Source: Billgrantia sulfidoxydans | GTDB taxonomy: Bacteria > Pseudomonadota > Gammaproteobacteria > Pseudomonadales > Halomonadaceae | Length of the DNA: 64,000 nt | Direction of reading: 5' to 3' | Assembly (NCBI RefSeq): GCF_017868775.1 | Contig: NZ_CP053381.1 | Coordinates: forward strand, 2,914,001 to 2,978,000 | Shown: piece by piece, positions 50,851 through 59,430 of the stretch | Layout: every line of letters starts with the position of its first letter | How positions within the stretch are numbered: position 1 is the stretch's first letter | Translations under genes and position numbers: made by a program | The notes under the pieces: model-generated | What the model saw: the letters and a program-made list of their open reading frames with translations, nothing else | Database searches by the model: none | What the model was told of the DNA's origin: nothing

Positions 50851-51831
50851 TCACATGAGCCCCCTTCCCGCCAGCACGAACATCACCATCAGCAGGAAGA
50901 AGGCGCTCCAGGCACCGTGCATATGGCATATGGCGCGCTCGATATGGGCGACTCGCAGCGGCTCGTGGGGCTCGCCCATTAGGGCCCGCTCCGACACCTG
51001 CCCAGCGTAATGATTGACGCCGCCGAGCTGCACGCCGAGCAGGTACGCCATCATCGCCTCGGGCCATCCGGCGTTGGGGCTGGGGTGGCGCGGCGCATCG
51101 CGCCGGGTGCCGGCCAGTGCCCCTCGCCCGCGTGTCCCTGGCAGCGCCAGGGCGGCCAGCCACATGGCCAGCGCGGTCAGTCGCGCCGGCACCCAGTTGG
51201 CCAGGTCGTCGAGCTTGGCCGAGGCGTAGCCGAAGTCGGCGTAGCGCTCGCTGCGATGGCCGACCATGGAGTCCAGCGTGTTCACTGCCTTGTAGGCCAG
51301 CGCCAGGGGCGCCCCGCCGAGCAGCGCCCAGAACAGCGGCGCGGTGATGCCGTCGACCGTGTTCTCGGCCACGGTTTCCACCGTGGCCCGGGTGATCCCC
51401 GCCTCGTCGAGGGCCTCGGTATCGCGCCCGACGATCATCGACACCGTACGGCGCGCGGCGTCGAGGTCACCTTGGGCCAACGGGCCGGCCACCGCGCAGG
51501 CGGCATCGCGCAGGCCCTTGATCGCCAGCGCACTGGCCAGCAGCAGCAATTCGCCGATGAGCCCCAGCCAGGGATGCAGCCAGGCGAGCAGCGTCAGCAC
51601 GCTCCAGGCCAGCGCATAGACCAGCACCACCACGCAGCCGGTGAGCAGAAAGCCCTTCAGCCGACGATTCCGGTGAGCGCCGCGGTTCCAGCGGCGCTCG
51701 AGCACCTCGATCAGCCGCCCCATGGCGGCCACCGGGTGCGGAAGCCAGCGCGGGTCGCCGATCAGCAGATCCAGCGCAATGGCCCCCAGCAGCAGCGCCA
51801 GCAGGGCCAGGCTCAGGGGCTCGACGCTCAT
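50851..51831 (-). CDS. cbiB: Adenosylcobinamide-phosphate synthase (CbiB)
   Basis: 326 residues, membrane protein. It attaches aminopropanol (phosphate) to adenosylcobyric acid. Family landmarks are ALDLLIGDPRWLPHPVAAMG near the N-terminus, MIVGRDTEALDEAGITRA, ETVAENTVDGITAP, and KAVNTLDSMVGHRSERY. The start ATG at 51831 overlaps the cobT stop by 4 bases. The next gene encodes the decarboxylase that supplies its substrate. Confidence 0.94.
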   Translation of the reverse strand: MSVEPLSLALLALLLGAIALDLLIGDPRWLPHPVAAMGRLIEVLERRWNRGAHRNRRLKGFLLTGCVVVLVYALAWSVLTLLAWLHPWLGLIGELLLLASALAIKGLRDAACAVAGPLAQGDLDAARRTVSMIVGRDTEALDEAGITRATVETVAENTVDGITAPLFWALLGGAPLALAYKAVNTLDSMVGHRSERYADFGYASAKLDDLANWVPARLTALAMWLAALALPGTRGRGALAGTRRDAPRHPSPNAGWPEAMMAYLLGVQLGGVNHYAGQVSERALMGEPHEPLRVAHIERAICHMHGAWSAFFLLMVMFVLAGRGLM

Positions 51832-52883
51832 TTAGCCTTGTCACCGGAGGCCACACCGGCCGAATCGAAGGTAGCCATCTCGCTCAGCATGCGGCAGGCG
51901 GCCTCCAATAGCGGAAACGCCAGAGCGGCCCCGGTCCCCTCGCCCAGTCGCAGTTGCAGATCGAGCAGCGGCTCGGCATCGAGCAGTTCCAGCGCCACGT
52001 CGTGGCCCGGCTCGCAGGAGCGATGGCCGAAGATCAGGTAGCCGCGTAGTGCAGGCGCCAGCCGGCAGGCCACCAGCGCGGCCACCGTGGCGATGAAGCC
52101 GTCGACCAGGATCGGCATGCGCCGGGCCGCCGCACCCAGGTAGGCGCCGGCCATGGCGGCGATCTCCAACCCGCCGAGCTTGGCCAACAGTTCGAGCGGC
52201 CGAGAGGGATCCACGCCGCGGGCCGCCAACGCGCCTTCGATCACCTCGGCCTTGTGGGCCAGCCGCGCGGGAGCGATACCCGTGCCCTGGCCGACCAGGC
52301 GACTCGCCGGCCGGCCGCTCAGCGCCGCCAGCAAGGCGCTGCTGGCGGTGGTGTTGGCAATGCCCATCTCGCCCACGATCAGGCAGCGACAGCCGGCGGC
52401 GAAGCTGCGCCCGGCGGCGCGGACTCCCACCTCGATGGCGCGCTCGGCCTCGGTAAGACTCATGGCATCCTCTCGGGCGAAGTTGGCGGTACCCGGGCGC
52501 ACCTTGTCGATGATCACACCGTCGCCCTCGACCGCCCCCTTCACGCCGACATCGACGACCTCGAGCCGAGCCGCGACCTGCCGGGCAAAGACGTTGATGG
52601 CGGCACCGCCAGCGGCGAAATTGGCCACCATCTGTGCGGTGACCTCCTGAGGAAAGGCCGACACACCCTCCTCGGCCACGCCATGGTCGGCAGCGAAGAC
52701 GATCACCCCGGGCGGGCTCACCGCAGGCGCAGCACTGCCGCTCAGGCAGGCAAGCTGGATGGCCAGCGATTCGAGACGACCCAGGCTGCCGGGCGGCTTG
52801 GTGAGGTTGTCGAGGCGTGTCTGCACGGCGGGGGCGAGAGCGTCATCGACCGGTACGATGGCGGCCAGGGAATCGGCGAGCAT
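51828..52883 (-). CDS. cobT: Nicotinate-nucleotide-dimethylbenzimidazole phosphoribosyltransferase
   Basis: 351 residues from the ATG at 52883. It makes alpha-ribazole-phosphate from dimethylbenzimidazole and nicotinate mononucleotide. Family segments are LTKPPGSLGRLE, VFAADHGVAEEGVSAFP and EMGIANTTASSAL. The catalytic glutamate is in LRLGEGTGAAL at the C-terminus. An ATG at 52916 adds 11 residues with no better ribosome site, while AGGA lies upstream of 52883. First gene of the cobT-to-cobU-like operon, 55 bases after the P-type ATPase stop. Confidence 0.94.
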   Translation of the reverse strand: MLADSLAAIVPVDDALAPAVQTRLDNLTKPPGSLGRLESLAIQLACLSGSAAPAVSPPGVIVFAADHGVAEEGVSAFPQEVTAQMVANFAAGGAAINVFARQVAARLEVVDVGVKGAVEGDGVIIDKVRPGTANFAREDAMSLTEAERAIEVGVRAAGRSFAAGCRCLIVGEMGIANTTASSALLAALSGRPASRLVGQGTGIAPARLAHKAEVIEGALAARGVDPSRPLELLAKLGGLEIAAMAGAYLGAAARRMPILVDGFIATVAALVACRLAPALRGYLIFGHRSCEPGHDVALELLDAEPLLDLQLRLGEGTGAALAFPLLEAACRMLSEMATFDSAGVASGDKAK

Positions 52884-52938
52884 GAGCGTATCCTGATGGG
52901 GTTGGGCAGCCGCCATCTTAACAGCCTGGCTCGGTCTG

Positions 52939-55215
52939 TCACGGCGCCGCAGCGAGCCTCTCCGTCAGCTGGCCATCCTCTCGCGCCCCGCACGCCTCGT
53001 CTTCGCCCCACGCCAGGCGCGCCGAATTCGCCACCACGCTGAGCGAGCTGGCCACCATGGCCAGTACCGCCACCAGGGGCGGAATCGGCATGGCCACCGC
53101 CAGCCCCAGGGCCAGCAGGTTGTAGACACCCGAGAGCACCAGGTTCTGGCGCATCACCCGACGGGTGCGGCGCGCCAGGCTCCAGGCCACCTCGACACCG
53201 CCGACGCCGGGCTTCAGCAGCGCCACGCTGGCTCCCTCCTGCACCGTGCTGTTGGCGCCCAGCGGCGCCACGCCGACGCTGGCGGTGGCCAGCCCCACCA
53301 CGTCGTTGAGCCCGTCGCCGACGTAGAGCGACGGCTGCGGCATGGCCGCCAGCAGCTTGGCCTTGGCCTCGGGGCTGCGCCCGGCATAGCACTCCTCCGC
53401 TTTCATGCCCACGGCATCCGCCAGCCGCCTCACCGCCGGCGCCCGGTCGCCGCTGATCAGCGCCAGGGCGAGGCCGTGACGGCGCAGCTCGGCCAGCGTC
53501 TCGGCGGTACCGGGCAGGGCCGTCTCGCCCAGGGTGAAACGGGCCAGCACTGTACCGTCGCAGGCCAGCAGCACTTCGCTCTCTCCCGAGTCGGCGGCCT
53601 GCTCGGTGGCAACGCCCTGCGCGGCGAGCCAGGCACGGCTGCCCAGCAGCAGCTCGCGTCCGTCGCCAAGTGAGACCCGGCGCCCCCGTCCGCCGACCTC
53701 CTCGGCCTGCACGACCTCGAGTTCCCCGCCCGCCCCGGCATCCTGGGCCCCTCGGGCATCTTTAATATCTTGCACATCTTGAACATAGCGACGCACGGCG
53801 CGCGCCAACGGGTGCTCGCTGCCGCGTGCGGCTACCGAAGCCAGCGCCAGCAGCTCCGCGTCAGGCAGGCCGGCCACCGTGTGCATGGCCTGCACCTGCG
53901 GCTCACCGGCGGTGAGGGTGCCGGTCTTGTCGAAGGCGGCGCTGCGGATTCGTGCCAGGGTCTCGAAGGCCCCCGGGTCGCGCATCACCACACCGCGCTC
54001 CAGCGCCTGGCCGCTACCCGCCAGGCCGGCCAGGGGAATCGCCAGCCCTACGGCGCAGGGGCAGGCCACCACCAGCACCGATAGCGCCCTCACCCAGGAC
54101 TCCTCGGTCGGCACGCCGGCCAGCCAGGTCGCCACCAGGGTAAGCAACGCCAGCACCACCGCCAGGGGGCTGAGCCAGCCGGCGAAACGGTCGGCCAGAC
54201 GCTGCAGCTCGCCCTTGCGGGCCTGCTGCCACCACATCTGCTCGCGCAGCCGGTCCAGACGACACTCGCCCATCGCGGCGCTGACCTCGAGCACCAGGGC
54301 AGCGCCCAAGTTACGGCAGCCGGCCGCCACGGCATCGCCCGGCAGGCAGCGGCGCGGCGCGCTCTCGCCGGTCAGCGGCGCCAGGTCGAGCAGGGCCTCG
54401 TCGTCTTGCAGGATGCCGTCCAGGGGCAGCGTCTCGCCGCGTTCGATGCGCAGCCGATCCCCCACCGCCACCGCTGCCAGTGGGCAAGGCTGCCAGCCAT
54501 TGCGCCCCCAGCGCTGCACTTCGGCGGGAGGTTGATGCAGCGCCTGCAAGGCACGCAACCCGCGGTGGCGACATAGCGTTTCCACCAGCCGCCCGACCAG
54601 CAGCAGGGTGACCAGCATCACGGCGGTATCGAAGTAGACCTCCGCCGAGCCGCGCGACAGCAGCCACAGCGAGACGCCGACCGCCGTCAGCGCGCCCAGC
54701 GACACCAGTGCATCCATGCCGGGGCGCCGTGCGCGGGCCGTGCGCCAGCCGGCGCGGTAGAACGGAAAGGCCACGTAGCTGACCACCGGCAACGCAAAGG
54801 CGCCGGACACCCAGGCCATGACCAGTTCCAGTCGCGGGCTGGGCATGGCGCCGACATAGATCAATAGCGAAGCGAGCATGGTCCACATGCCGAAGGCCAC
54901 GGCCATCAGCAGCCGCAGGGTGAGATAGCGGCTCTCGGCGTCGAGCCGCGCTTCGGCATCGGCGACCGCCTCGGGGGGACCGAGGCGGTAGCCGAGACGG
55001 CGCACGGCAGCCGCCAGCCGGGGCTCGTCGAGGGCCTCCGGTTCACCTTCCACCAGCAGGGTAGCGCTGGGGTAGTGCACGCTGGCGGCGCCAATCCCGG
55101 GCAGCCGCTTCAATTGGGCCTCGACGGCCAGTGCGCAGCTGGTGCACCAGAGCCCCTGCACCGAATACAGGGCTTCGGCCCGGCGGGTGGTGGGGCTGTC
55201 GGAAGTCGGCGTCAT
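52939..55215 (-). CDS. Cu+-type heavy-metal P1B ATPase
   Basis: 758 residues. ATP-driven metal pump of the inner membrane. The N-terminal heavy-metal domain has CxxC in GLWCTSCALAVE. The metal-site motifs are ACPCAVGLAIPLA (CPC), YN in GVYNLLALGLA, and MxxSS in AMVASSLSV; together these indicate Cu+ rather than cobalt or zinc. The phosphorylation site is FDKTGTLTAG and the hinge is VGDGLNDVVGLA. It resembles CcoI/FixI or CopA, but no cco or copper genes are beside it. A short AT-rich coding repeat lies near residue 478. The ATG at 55215 was chosen as the family start. Confidence 0.88.
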   Translation of the reverse strand: MTPTSDSPTTRRAEALYSVQGLWCTSCALAVEAQLKRLPGIGAASVHYPSATLLVEGEPEALDEPRLAAAVRRLGYRLGPPEAVADAEARLDAESRYLTLRLLMAVAFGMWTMLASLLIYVGAMPSPRLELVMAWVSGAFALPVVSYVAFPFYRAGWRTARARRPGMDALVSLGALTAVGVSLWLLSRGSAEVYFDTAVMLVTLLLVGRLVETLCRHRGLRALQALHQPPAEVQRWGRNGWQPCPLAAVAVGDRLRIERGETLPLDGILQDDEALLDLAPLTGESAPRRCLPGDAVAAGCRNLGAALVLEVSAAMGECRLDRLREQMWWQQARKGELQRLADRFAGWLSPLAVVLALLTLVATWLAGVPTEESWVRALSVLVVACPCAVGLAIPLAGLAGSGQALERGVVMRDPGAFETLARIRSAAFDKTGTLTAGEPQVQAMHTVAGLPDAELLALASVAARGSEHPLARAVRRYVQDVQDIKDARGAQDAGAGGELEVVQAEEVGGRGRRVSLGDGRELLLGSRAWLAAQGVATEQAADSGESEVLLACDGTVLARFTLGETALPGTAETLAELRRHGLALALISGDRAPAVRRLADAVGMKAEECYAGRSPEAKAKLLAAMPQPSLYVGDGLNDVVGLATASVGVAPLGANSTVQEGASVALLKPGVGGVEVAWSLARRTRRVMRQNLVLSGVYNLLALGLAVAMPIPPLVAVLAMVASSLSVVANSARLAWGEDEACGAREDGQLTERLAAAP

Positions 55216-55278
55216 GCTCACCAGCGTAACGGTCCGCGACCATTTATCCAGCGTTGGCGCTGCATGAATGAGCCGATA

Positions 55279-55298
55279 TACTGTATATAAATACATGA
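55279..55298. promoter_or_regulatory. LexA-like SOS box before the radical SAM gene
   Basis: CTGT at 55281, eight AT bases (ATATAAAT), then ACAT. The consensus CTGT-N8-ACAG is matched except for the last base, and the flanks TA..GA are also close. It lies 17 bases before the preferred start at 55313. Confidence 0.6.
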
Positions 55299-55312
55299 AC
55301 GAGGTCGCCGCC

Positions 55313-56395
55313 ATGCCGCCGTTCGACCAGCAGCAGCCGCGCAAGGGACGCGGCGCCACCTATAACCCCGACAACCGCTTTGCACCCACGCGCAGTGAAA
55401 CGGAAGACGACGGCTGGTGGCAGGAGGCGATGCCGACGCGCCTGGCCACCGTGGTCAGCAACGAACGAGCCCGCAGCGCACTCTCCTGGAACGATTCGCC
55501 GGATCTCGGCTTCGACCGCTCGCTGAACCCCTACCGCGGCTGCGAGCATGGCTGCATCTACTGCTACGCCCGGCCCAGTCACGCTTACTGGGATCTCTCC
55601 CCGGGGCTCGACTTCGAAACCCGGCTGATCGCCCGGAGCGGCCTGGTGGAGCGGTTGCGCGAAGAGTTCTGCAAGCGCAGCTACGTGTGCCGGCCCATCG
55701 CCCTGTCCGGCAATACCGACTGCTATCAGCCACTGGAAGCGGAGCGTGGTTCCACCCGCGAGATATTGGCCTTCCTGCTCGAATGCCGCCATCCGGTCTC
55801 GATCATCACCAAGAGCGCCCTGATCCTGCGCGACTTGGATTTACTGGCCGAGCTCGCGCGCCGGCGCCTGGTCCGGGTGGCGATCAGCCTCACCAGTCTG
55901 GATACCGAGCTCAAGCGCAGCCTGGAACCGCGCACCGCCTCTCCCGCTGCCCGTCTGCGTACCGTCGAGCGCTTGAAGGATGCCGGCATCCCGGTAGGTG
56001 TCATGGTCGCACCGATCATTCCGGGCTTGACCGACCACGAGCTGGAGCGCCTGCTCGAGGCGGCACGCGATGCCGGAGCGGAAACGGCCGGATGGACGCT
56101 GCTGCGCCTGCCGCGAGAGGTGGCGCCGCTGTTCGATGAGTGGTTGCAGGCGCATTATCCGCAGCGCGCCGGCAAGGTGATGAGCCTGATGCGCCAGTGC
56201 CGGGGCGGCGCCGAGTATGACAGTCGCTTCGGCAAGCGCATGCGCGGCGAGGGGATCTTCGCCCAGCTCATCGCCCAGCGCTTCGAAAAGGCGTGTCGCC
56301 GCCTGGGGCTCAACGACCCTGAGAAGCGCGACTTGCGCCAGTTGGACACCGCGGCCTTCAGGCCGCCCCGGACCCAGGGCGACCTGTTCGAATGA
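55313..56395 (+). CDS. PA0069-family radical SAM protein (SplB-like)
   Basis: 360 residues. Radical S-adenosylmethionine enzyme; the iron-sulfur motif is CxxxCxxC at C77, C81 and C84 (YRGCEHGCIYCYARP). Other family segments are ALSGNTDCYQPLE, SIITKSALILRDLDL and VMVAPIIPGLTD. It resembles spore photoproduct lyase-like proteins, but the substrate is unknown. The ATG at 55313 has GAGGT 8 bases upstream. ATGs at 55268 and 55295 have no ribosome site, and the latter would sit inside the LexA-like box. To my knowledge the P. aeruginosa relative PA0069 is in the SOS regulon. Confidence 0.85.
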   Translation: MPPFDQQQPRKGRGATYNPDNRFAPTRSETEDDGWWQEAMPTRLATVVSNERARSALSWNDSPDLGFDRSLNPYRGCEHGCIYCYARPSHAYWDLSPGLDFETRLIARSGLVERLREEFCKRSYVCRPIALSGNTDCYQPLEAERGSTREILAFLLECRHPVSIITKSALILRDLDLLAELARRRLVRVAISLTSLDTELKRSLEPRTASPAARLRTVERLKDAGIPVGVMVAPIIPGLTDHELERLLEAARDAGAETAGWTLLRLPREVAPLFDEWLQAHYPQRAGKVMSLMRQCRGGAEYDSRFGKRMRGEGIFAQLIAQRFEKACRRLGLNDPEKRDLRQLDTAAFRPPRTQGDLFE

Positions 56396-56432
56396 GCCGA
56401 GCAACGCAGAGAGAAACGGGCCAGGCGGAGGC

Positions 56433-57116
56433 TCAGCCAGGCCGTCGATCCTCGATGATGGTGCCGTGCTGCTGGACTTCGGCTTCGTGCGCCGCCTCTC
56501 GCCAAGGCTCGGCCAGCGCCTCCTCGTACCATTGCTGCATGGCGGGCAGCGACAGCAGCCGCGTGACGTAACCCATTGAAGGCTCACTGAGCGTGAGCCC
56601 GAAACTCTGCACGCGGAAGGCCACCGGGGCGAAGAAGGCATCCACCGCAGTGAAGGCCTCACCTGCCAGGAAAGGCCCTCCGAAACGGGTGAGCCCCTGC
56701 TGCCAGAGCTCATCGAGGCGGGCCAGGTTGCGTGCCAAGGCATCCGGCATGTGGTGCAGCTTCACCCTGACGCCGCAATTCATCGGACACAGGCTGCGCA
56801 GTGGGGAAAAGCCGGCGTGCATCTCGCTGCTGGCACAGCGCGCCCAGGCGCGCGCCTCCTCGTCGGCGGGCCATACGCCGGCGTGGCGCTCGGCCAGGTA
56901 TTCGACGATCGCCAGTGACTCCCAGACGGTGCGTTCGCCATCCTCCAGACAGGGCACCAGCCCCGAGGGCGAGAAGGCTCGAAAGGTGCTCCAGTTCGAG
57001 TCGGCTTCGAAGGGAGTGAGTACCTCTTCGAAGCGAATCTCCTTCTGACGCATCAGCACCCAGGGGCGTAGCGACCATGAGGAGTAGTTCTTGTTGGCAA
57101 TATGCAGACGATACAT
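56433..57116 (-). CDS. Glutathione S-transferase family protein
   Basis: 227 residues. The N-terminal thioredoxin-like domain contains NKNYSSWSLRPWVLM, with likely active-site serine, then SGLVPCLEDGERTVWESLAIVEYLAERH. That includes the glutathione-binding proline and the E-S pair. The C-terminal helical domain includes FLAGEAFTAVDAFFAPVAFR. It probably conjugates or reduces small electrophiles; substrate unknown. The start at 57116 gives the usual MYRLHIANKNYSS; an ATG at 57128 adds four residues. Confidence 0.85.
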   Translation of the reverse strand: MYRLHIANKNYSSWSLRPWVLMRQKEIRFEEVLTPFEADSNWSTFRAFSPSGLVPCLEDGERTVWESLAIVEYLAERHAGVWPADEEARAWARCASSEMHAGFSPLRSLCPMNCGVRVKLHHMPDALARNLARLDELWQQGLTRFGGPFLAGEAFTAVDAFFAPVAFRVQSFGLTLSEPSMGYVTRLLSLPAMQQWYEEALAEPWREAAHEAEVQQHGTIIEDRRPG

Positions 57117-57222
57117 GGCGATACTCATCGCAGCGGGTCAAAACGGGAGCATAGCCGGCCACGGCCCGCTCCTGCCACAGGAATCCCCCCACAACGCGCC
57201 CCCTCGCCGCCGTGAGGCAACG

Positions 57223-58218
57223 TCAGGGAATCAGCACCGCCGCCCCGGTCAGCCTGCCCTCGCGCAGGTCGGCCAGCGCCTGGTTGGCCTGCTCCAGGGG
57301 GTAGGCGCGGGTCTCGGTGCGTATCGGCACGGTAGGGGCCAGAGCGAGAAACTCCTCACCGTCCTGGCGGGTGAGATTGGCCACCGATTTGATACTGCGC
57401 TCCTGCCACAGCAGGCGATAGGGAAAGGCGGGGATATCGGACATGTGAATGCCCCCGGAAACGACCGCCCCGCCCGGGCGCACCTGAGCCAGCGCCAGCG
57501 GTACCAGCTCGCCCACCGGCGCGAACAGCAGCGCGGCATCGAGCGGCTCGGGCGGCGCCTGGTCGGCATCGCCGGCCCATACCGCACCGAGCCGCAGCGC
57601 GAAGGCCTGGGCCGCGTCGTCGCCCGGCCGGGTGAAGGCATAGACCCGCTGCCCCCTGGCCACGGCCAGTTGGACAAGGATATGCGCGGCGGCACCGAAG
57701 CCATAGATCCCCAGGCGGCGGTTCTCTTCACCGCCTGCCAGGCGCCAGGTGCGATAGCCGATCAGCCCCGCGCACAGCAGCGGCGCGGCGGCCTGGGCGT
57801 CCTCGGCGACCAGGGGGAAACAGTAGCGGGCATCGGCCACGCCGTACTCGGCGTAGCCGCCATCGAGGGTGTAACCAGTGAATCGGGCTTGCGCGCAGAG
57901 GTTTTCACGGCCGGCCACACAGGCCTCGCATTCACCACAGGTCCAGCCCAGCCAGGGGACGCCGATACGCATGCCGGGCGACAGGGGCCCGACGCCCTCT
58001 CCCACCGCCGTGATCTCGCCGACGATCTCGTGCCCTGGCACCAGCGGCAGTCGCGGCGAAGGGAGCTCGCCGTCCACGACGTGCAGGTCGGTGCGGCATA
58101 CGCCGCAGGCCAGCACACGATACTGCACCTGACCCACCTCGGGCTCAGGCCGGGACACCCACTCCAGCTGCAGCGGCTGGCCCGGGCCATGCAACCGCAT
58201 GGCGCGCATCTGGCTCAT
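57223..58218 (-). CDS. Zinc-dependent alcohol dehydrogenase
   Basis: 331 residues, medium-chain zinc alcohol dehydrogenase family. The catalytic zinc ligands are in CGVCRTDLHVV and GHEIVGEI, and the structural zinc cysteines in CGECEACVAGRENLC. The nucleotide-binding segment is IYGFGAAAHILVQLA. It probably oxidises primary alcohols or reduces aldehydes with NAD(H). The ATG at 58218 has AAGGGGG about 7 bases before it. It stands alone between the transferase and DUF2797 genes. Confidence 0.88.
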   Translation of the reverse strand: MSQMRAMRLHGPGQPLQLEWVSRPEPEVGQVQYRVLACGVCRTDLHVVDGELPSPRLPLVPGHEIVGEITAVGEGVGPLSPGMRIGVPWLGWTCGECEACVAGRENLCAQARFTGYTLDGGYAEYGVADARYCFPLVAEDAQAAAPLLCAGLIGYRTWRLAGGEENRRLGIYGFGAAAHILVQLAVARGQRVYAFTRPGDDAAQAFALRLGAVWAGDADQAPPEPLDAALLFAPVGELVPLALAQVRPGGAVVSGGIHMSDIPAFPYRLLWQERSIKSVANLTRQDGEEFLALAPTVPIRTETRAYPLEQANQALADLREGRLTGAAVLIP

Positions 58219-58275
58219 GGCAGCCCCCTTGGAAGAAGTCTCTCACGGGAGCATAGCGCAGCCTCTCGGCTACGC

Positions 58276-59139
58276 TCAGCTCACAGTGACTTCGTAGCCG
58301 GTGAACTTGCGCAGGTTGATCACTCCCGAGTCGAGGATCAGGTACTGCCCCTTGAGGCCCAGCAGCGTACCGCTCACCCGCGCCTGCTTGTCGAAGTTGT
58401 GCGAAACGACCTTGCGCGGGAACTCCAGCACCGGGTAGTCGAAAGAGACCGGCGCTTCGTCGATTACGCGGAGGGTATCGACACCGAAACGCTCACGCAG
58501 CTGGCCTAGCCCACCGTCGAGACGGGCCAGGAGGCGATCACGTTCGGCCACGAGATCGAGCGCCTCCACCTCGCCCTTGAGCATGGCGCGCCAGTTGGTG
58601 CGGTCGGCCACCTCATCCTTGAACAGCACTTCGACCAGGCCGGACTGCTGGCGCGTCTCCACCATCAGGATCGGCAGCGCCTGGATTGCGCCCTGGTCGA
58701 GCCAACGCGTCGGCACCTGGGTGCCCCGGGTGATGCCCACCTTGAGCCCCGAGGAGTTGGCCAGATAGATCACATGCGGCTGGAAGCAATGGCGCTCGGC
58801 CCACTCGGGCTCGCGGCAGGTGCCGGCATCGAAGTGGCAGGTCTCGGGCTTGACGATACAGGTATCGCACTGGGCCAGCTTCTTGAAGCAGGGGTAGCAG
58901 TAGCCTTGGGCGAAGCTCTTCTTGGTCGCCCGGCCGCAGTGGGTGCAGGCGATGGCGCCCGTCCAGTTCAGCTCGAGCGGCTGGCCCAGGCGTGCATTGA
59001 GGTCCAGGCGATGCTCGCCGGCGCGCAGCGTATACCTGACCGGCCCGCCCGGCTCCCCGGGCGCGATGGCCATCTTGCTCAGGCAGCCCTGCACGACCGG
59101 AGCCGCTTCTATCCGTCCACCTTCAATCACGGCTGGCAT
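58276..59139 (-). CDS. DUF2797 protein with Cys-rich region and GIY-YIG-like residues
   Basis: 287 residues; no established function is known to me. Residues 65-118 hold nine cysteines: CTHC at 65-68, C81/C84, C91/C94, C101, C108, C118. They look like zinc sites. After them, residues 122-182 show V-I-Y125, K-V-G-I-T (133-137), R145, E170 and N182. These are in the order and spacing of GIY-YIG/T5orf172 nuclease-fold residues. This part could be a nuclease-like or nucleic-acid-binding module. The start ATG at 59139 overlaps the DUF1315 gene by 17 bases, so the two are coupled. Confidence 0.75.
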   Translation of the reverse strand: MPAVIEGGRIEAAPVVQGCLSKMAIAPGEPGGPVRYTLRAGEHRLDLNARLGQPLELNWTGAIACTHCGRATKKSFAQGYCYPCFKKLAQCDTCIVKPETCHFDAGTCREPEWAERHCFQPHVIYLANSSGLKVGITRGTQVPTRWLDQGAIQALPILMVETRQQSGLVEVLFKDEVADRTNWRAMLKGEVEALDLVAERDRLLARLDGGLGQLRERFGVDTLRVIDEAPVSFDYPVLEFPRKVVSHNFDKQARVSGTLLGLKGQYLILDSGVINLRKFTGYEVTVS

Positions 59140-59407
59140 CCCGGGCCAGCCCCGCCAGTTCGGGCGGCACGTCGGTGCCGCTGCTGGCACTGCCGCAGGT
59201 ACGCTGCTCGAGGTAGCCGACGCGCTGCCCTTCGGGCACGTGGTTCTCGTGCTCGTAGCGAATCACCGCCTCGAGGCAGAGCTCGGTCTGCTCCGCGGTC
59301 AGCCTGCGCCCATCGGGCCACTTGCGCAGGGCCACCGCCTGCTTGAGGCTCTCGTAGATGGCCGGCGTCATCTGCCGGATCATCCGTTCGAAGGTCATAT
59401 CACTCAT
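59123..59407 (-). CDS. DUF1315 (YeaC-like) small protein
   Basis: 94 residues. It matches the YeaC family: MTFERMIRQMTPAIYESLKQAVALRKWPDGRRL and C-terminal LRDASRD-like ARDASRD. Function unknown; YeaC proteins are small and acidic. The ATG at 59407 is close to a GAGAG upstream. Overlaps DUF2797 by 17 bases, and the two genes are often neighbours in gammaproteobacteria. Confidence 0.8.
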   Translation of the reverse strand: MSDMTFERMIRQMTPAIYESLKQAVALRKWPDGRRLTAEQTELCLEAVIRYEHENHVPEGQRVGYLEQRTCGSASSGTDVPPELAGLARDASRD

Positions 59408-59430
59408 GGGAAGTCTCTCGAAGTGACGGC

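Noticed and set aside
52884..52938. Possible second cobalamin riboswitch before cobT
   Set aside because: Only 55 bases are available and no B12 box is present.
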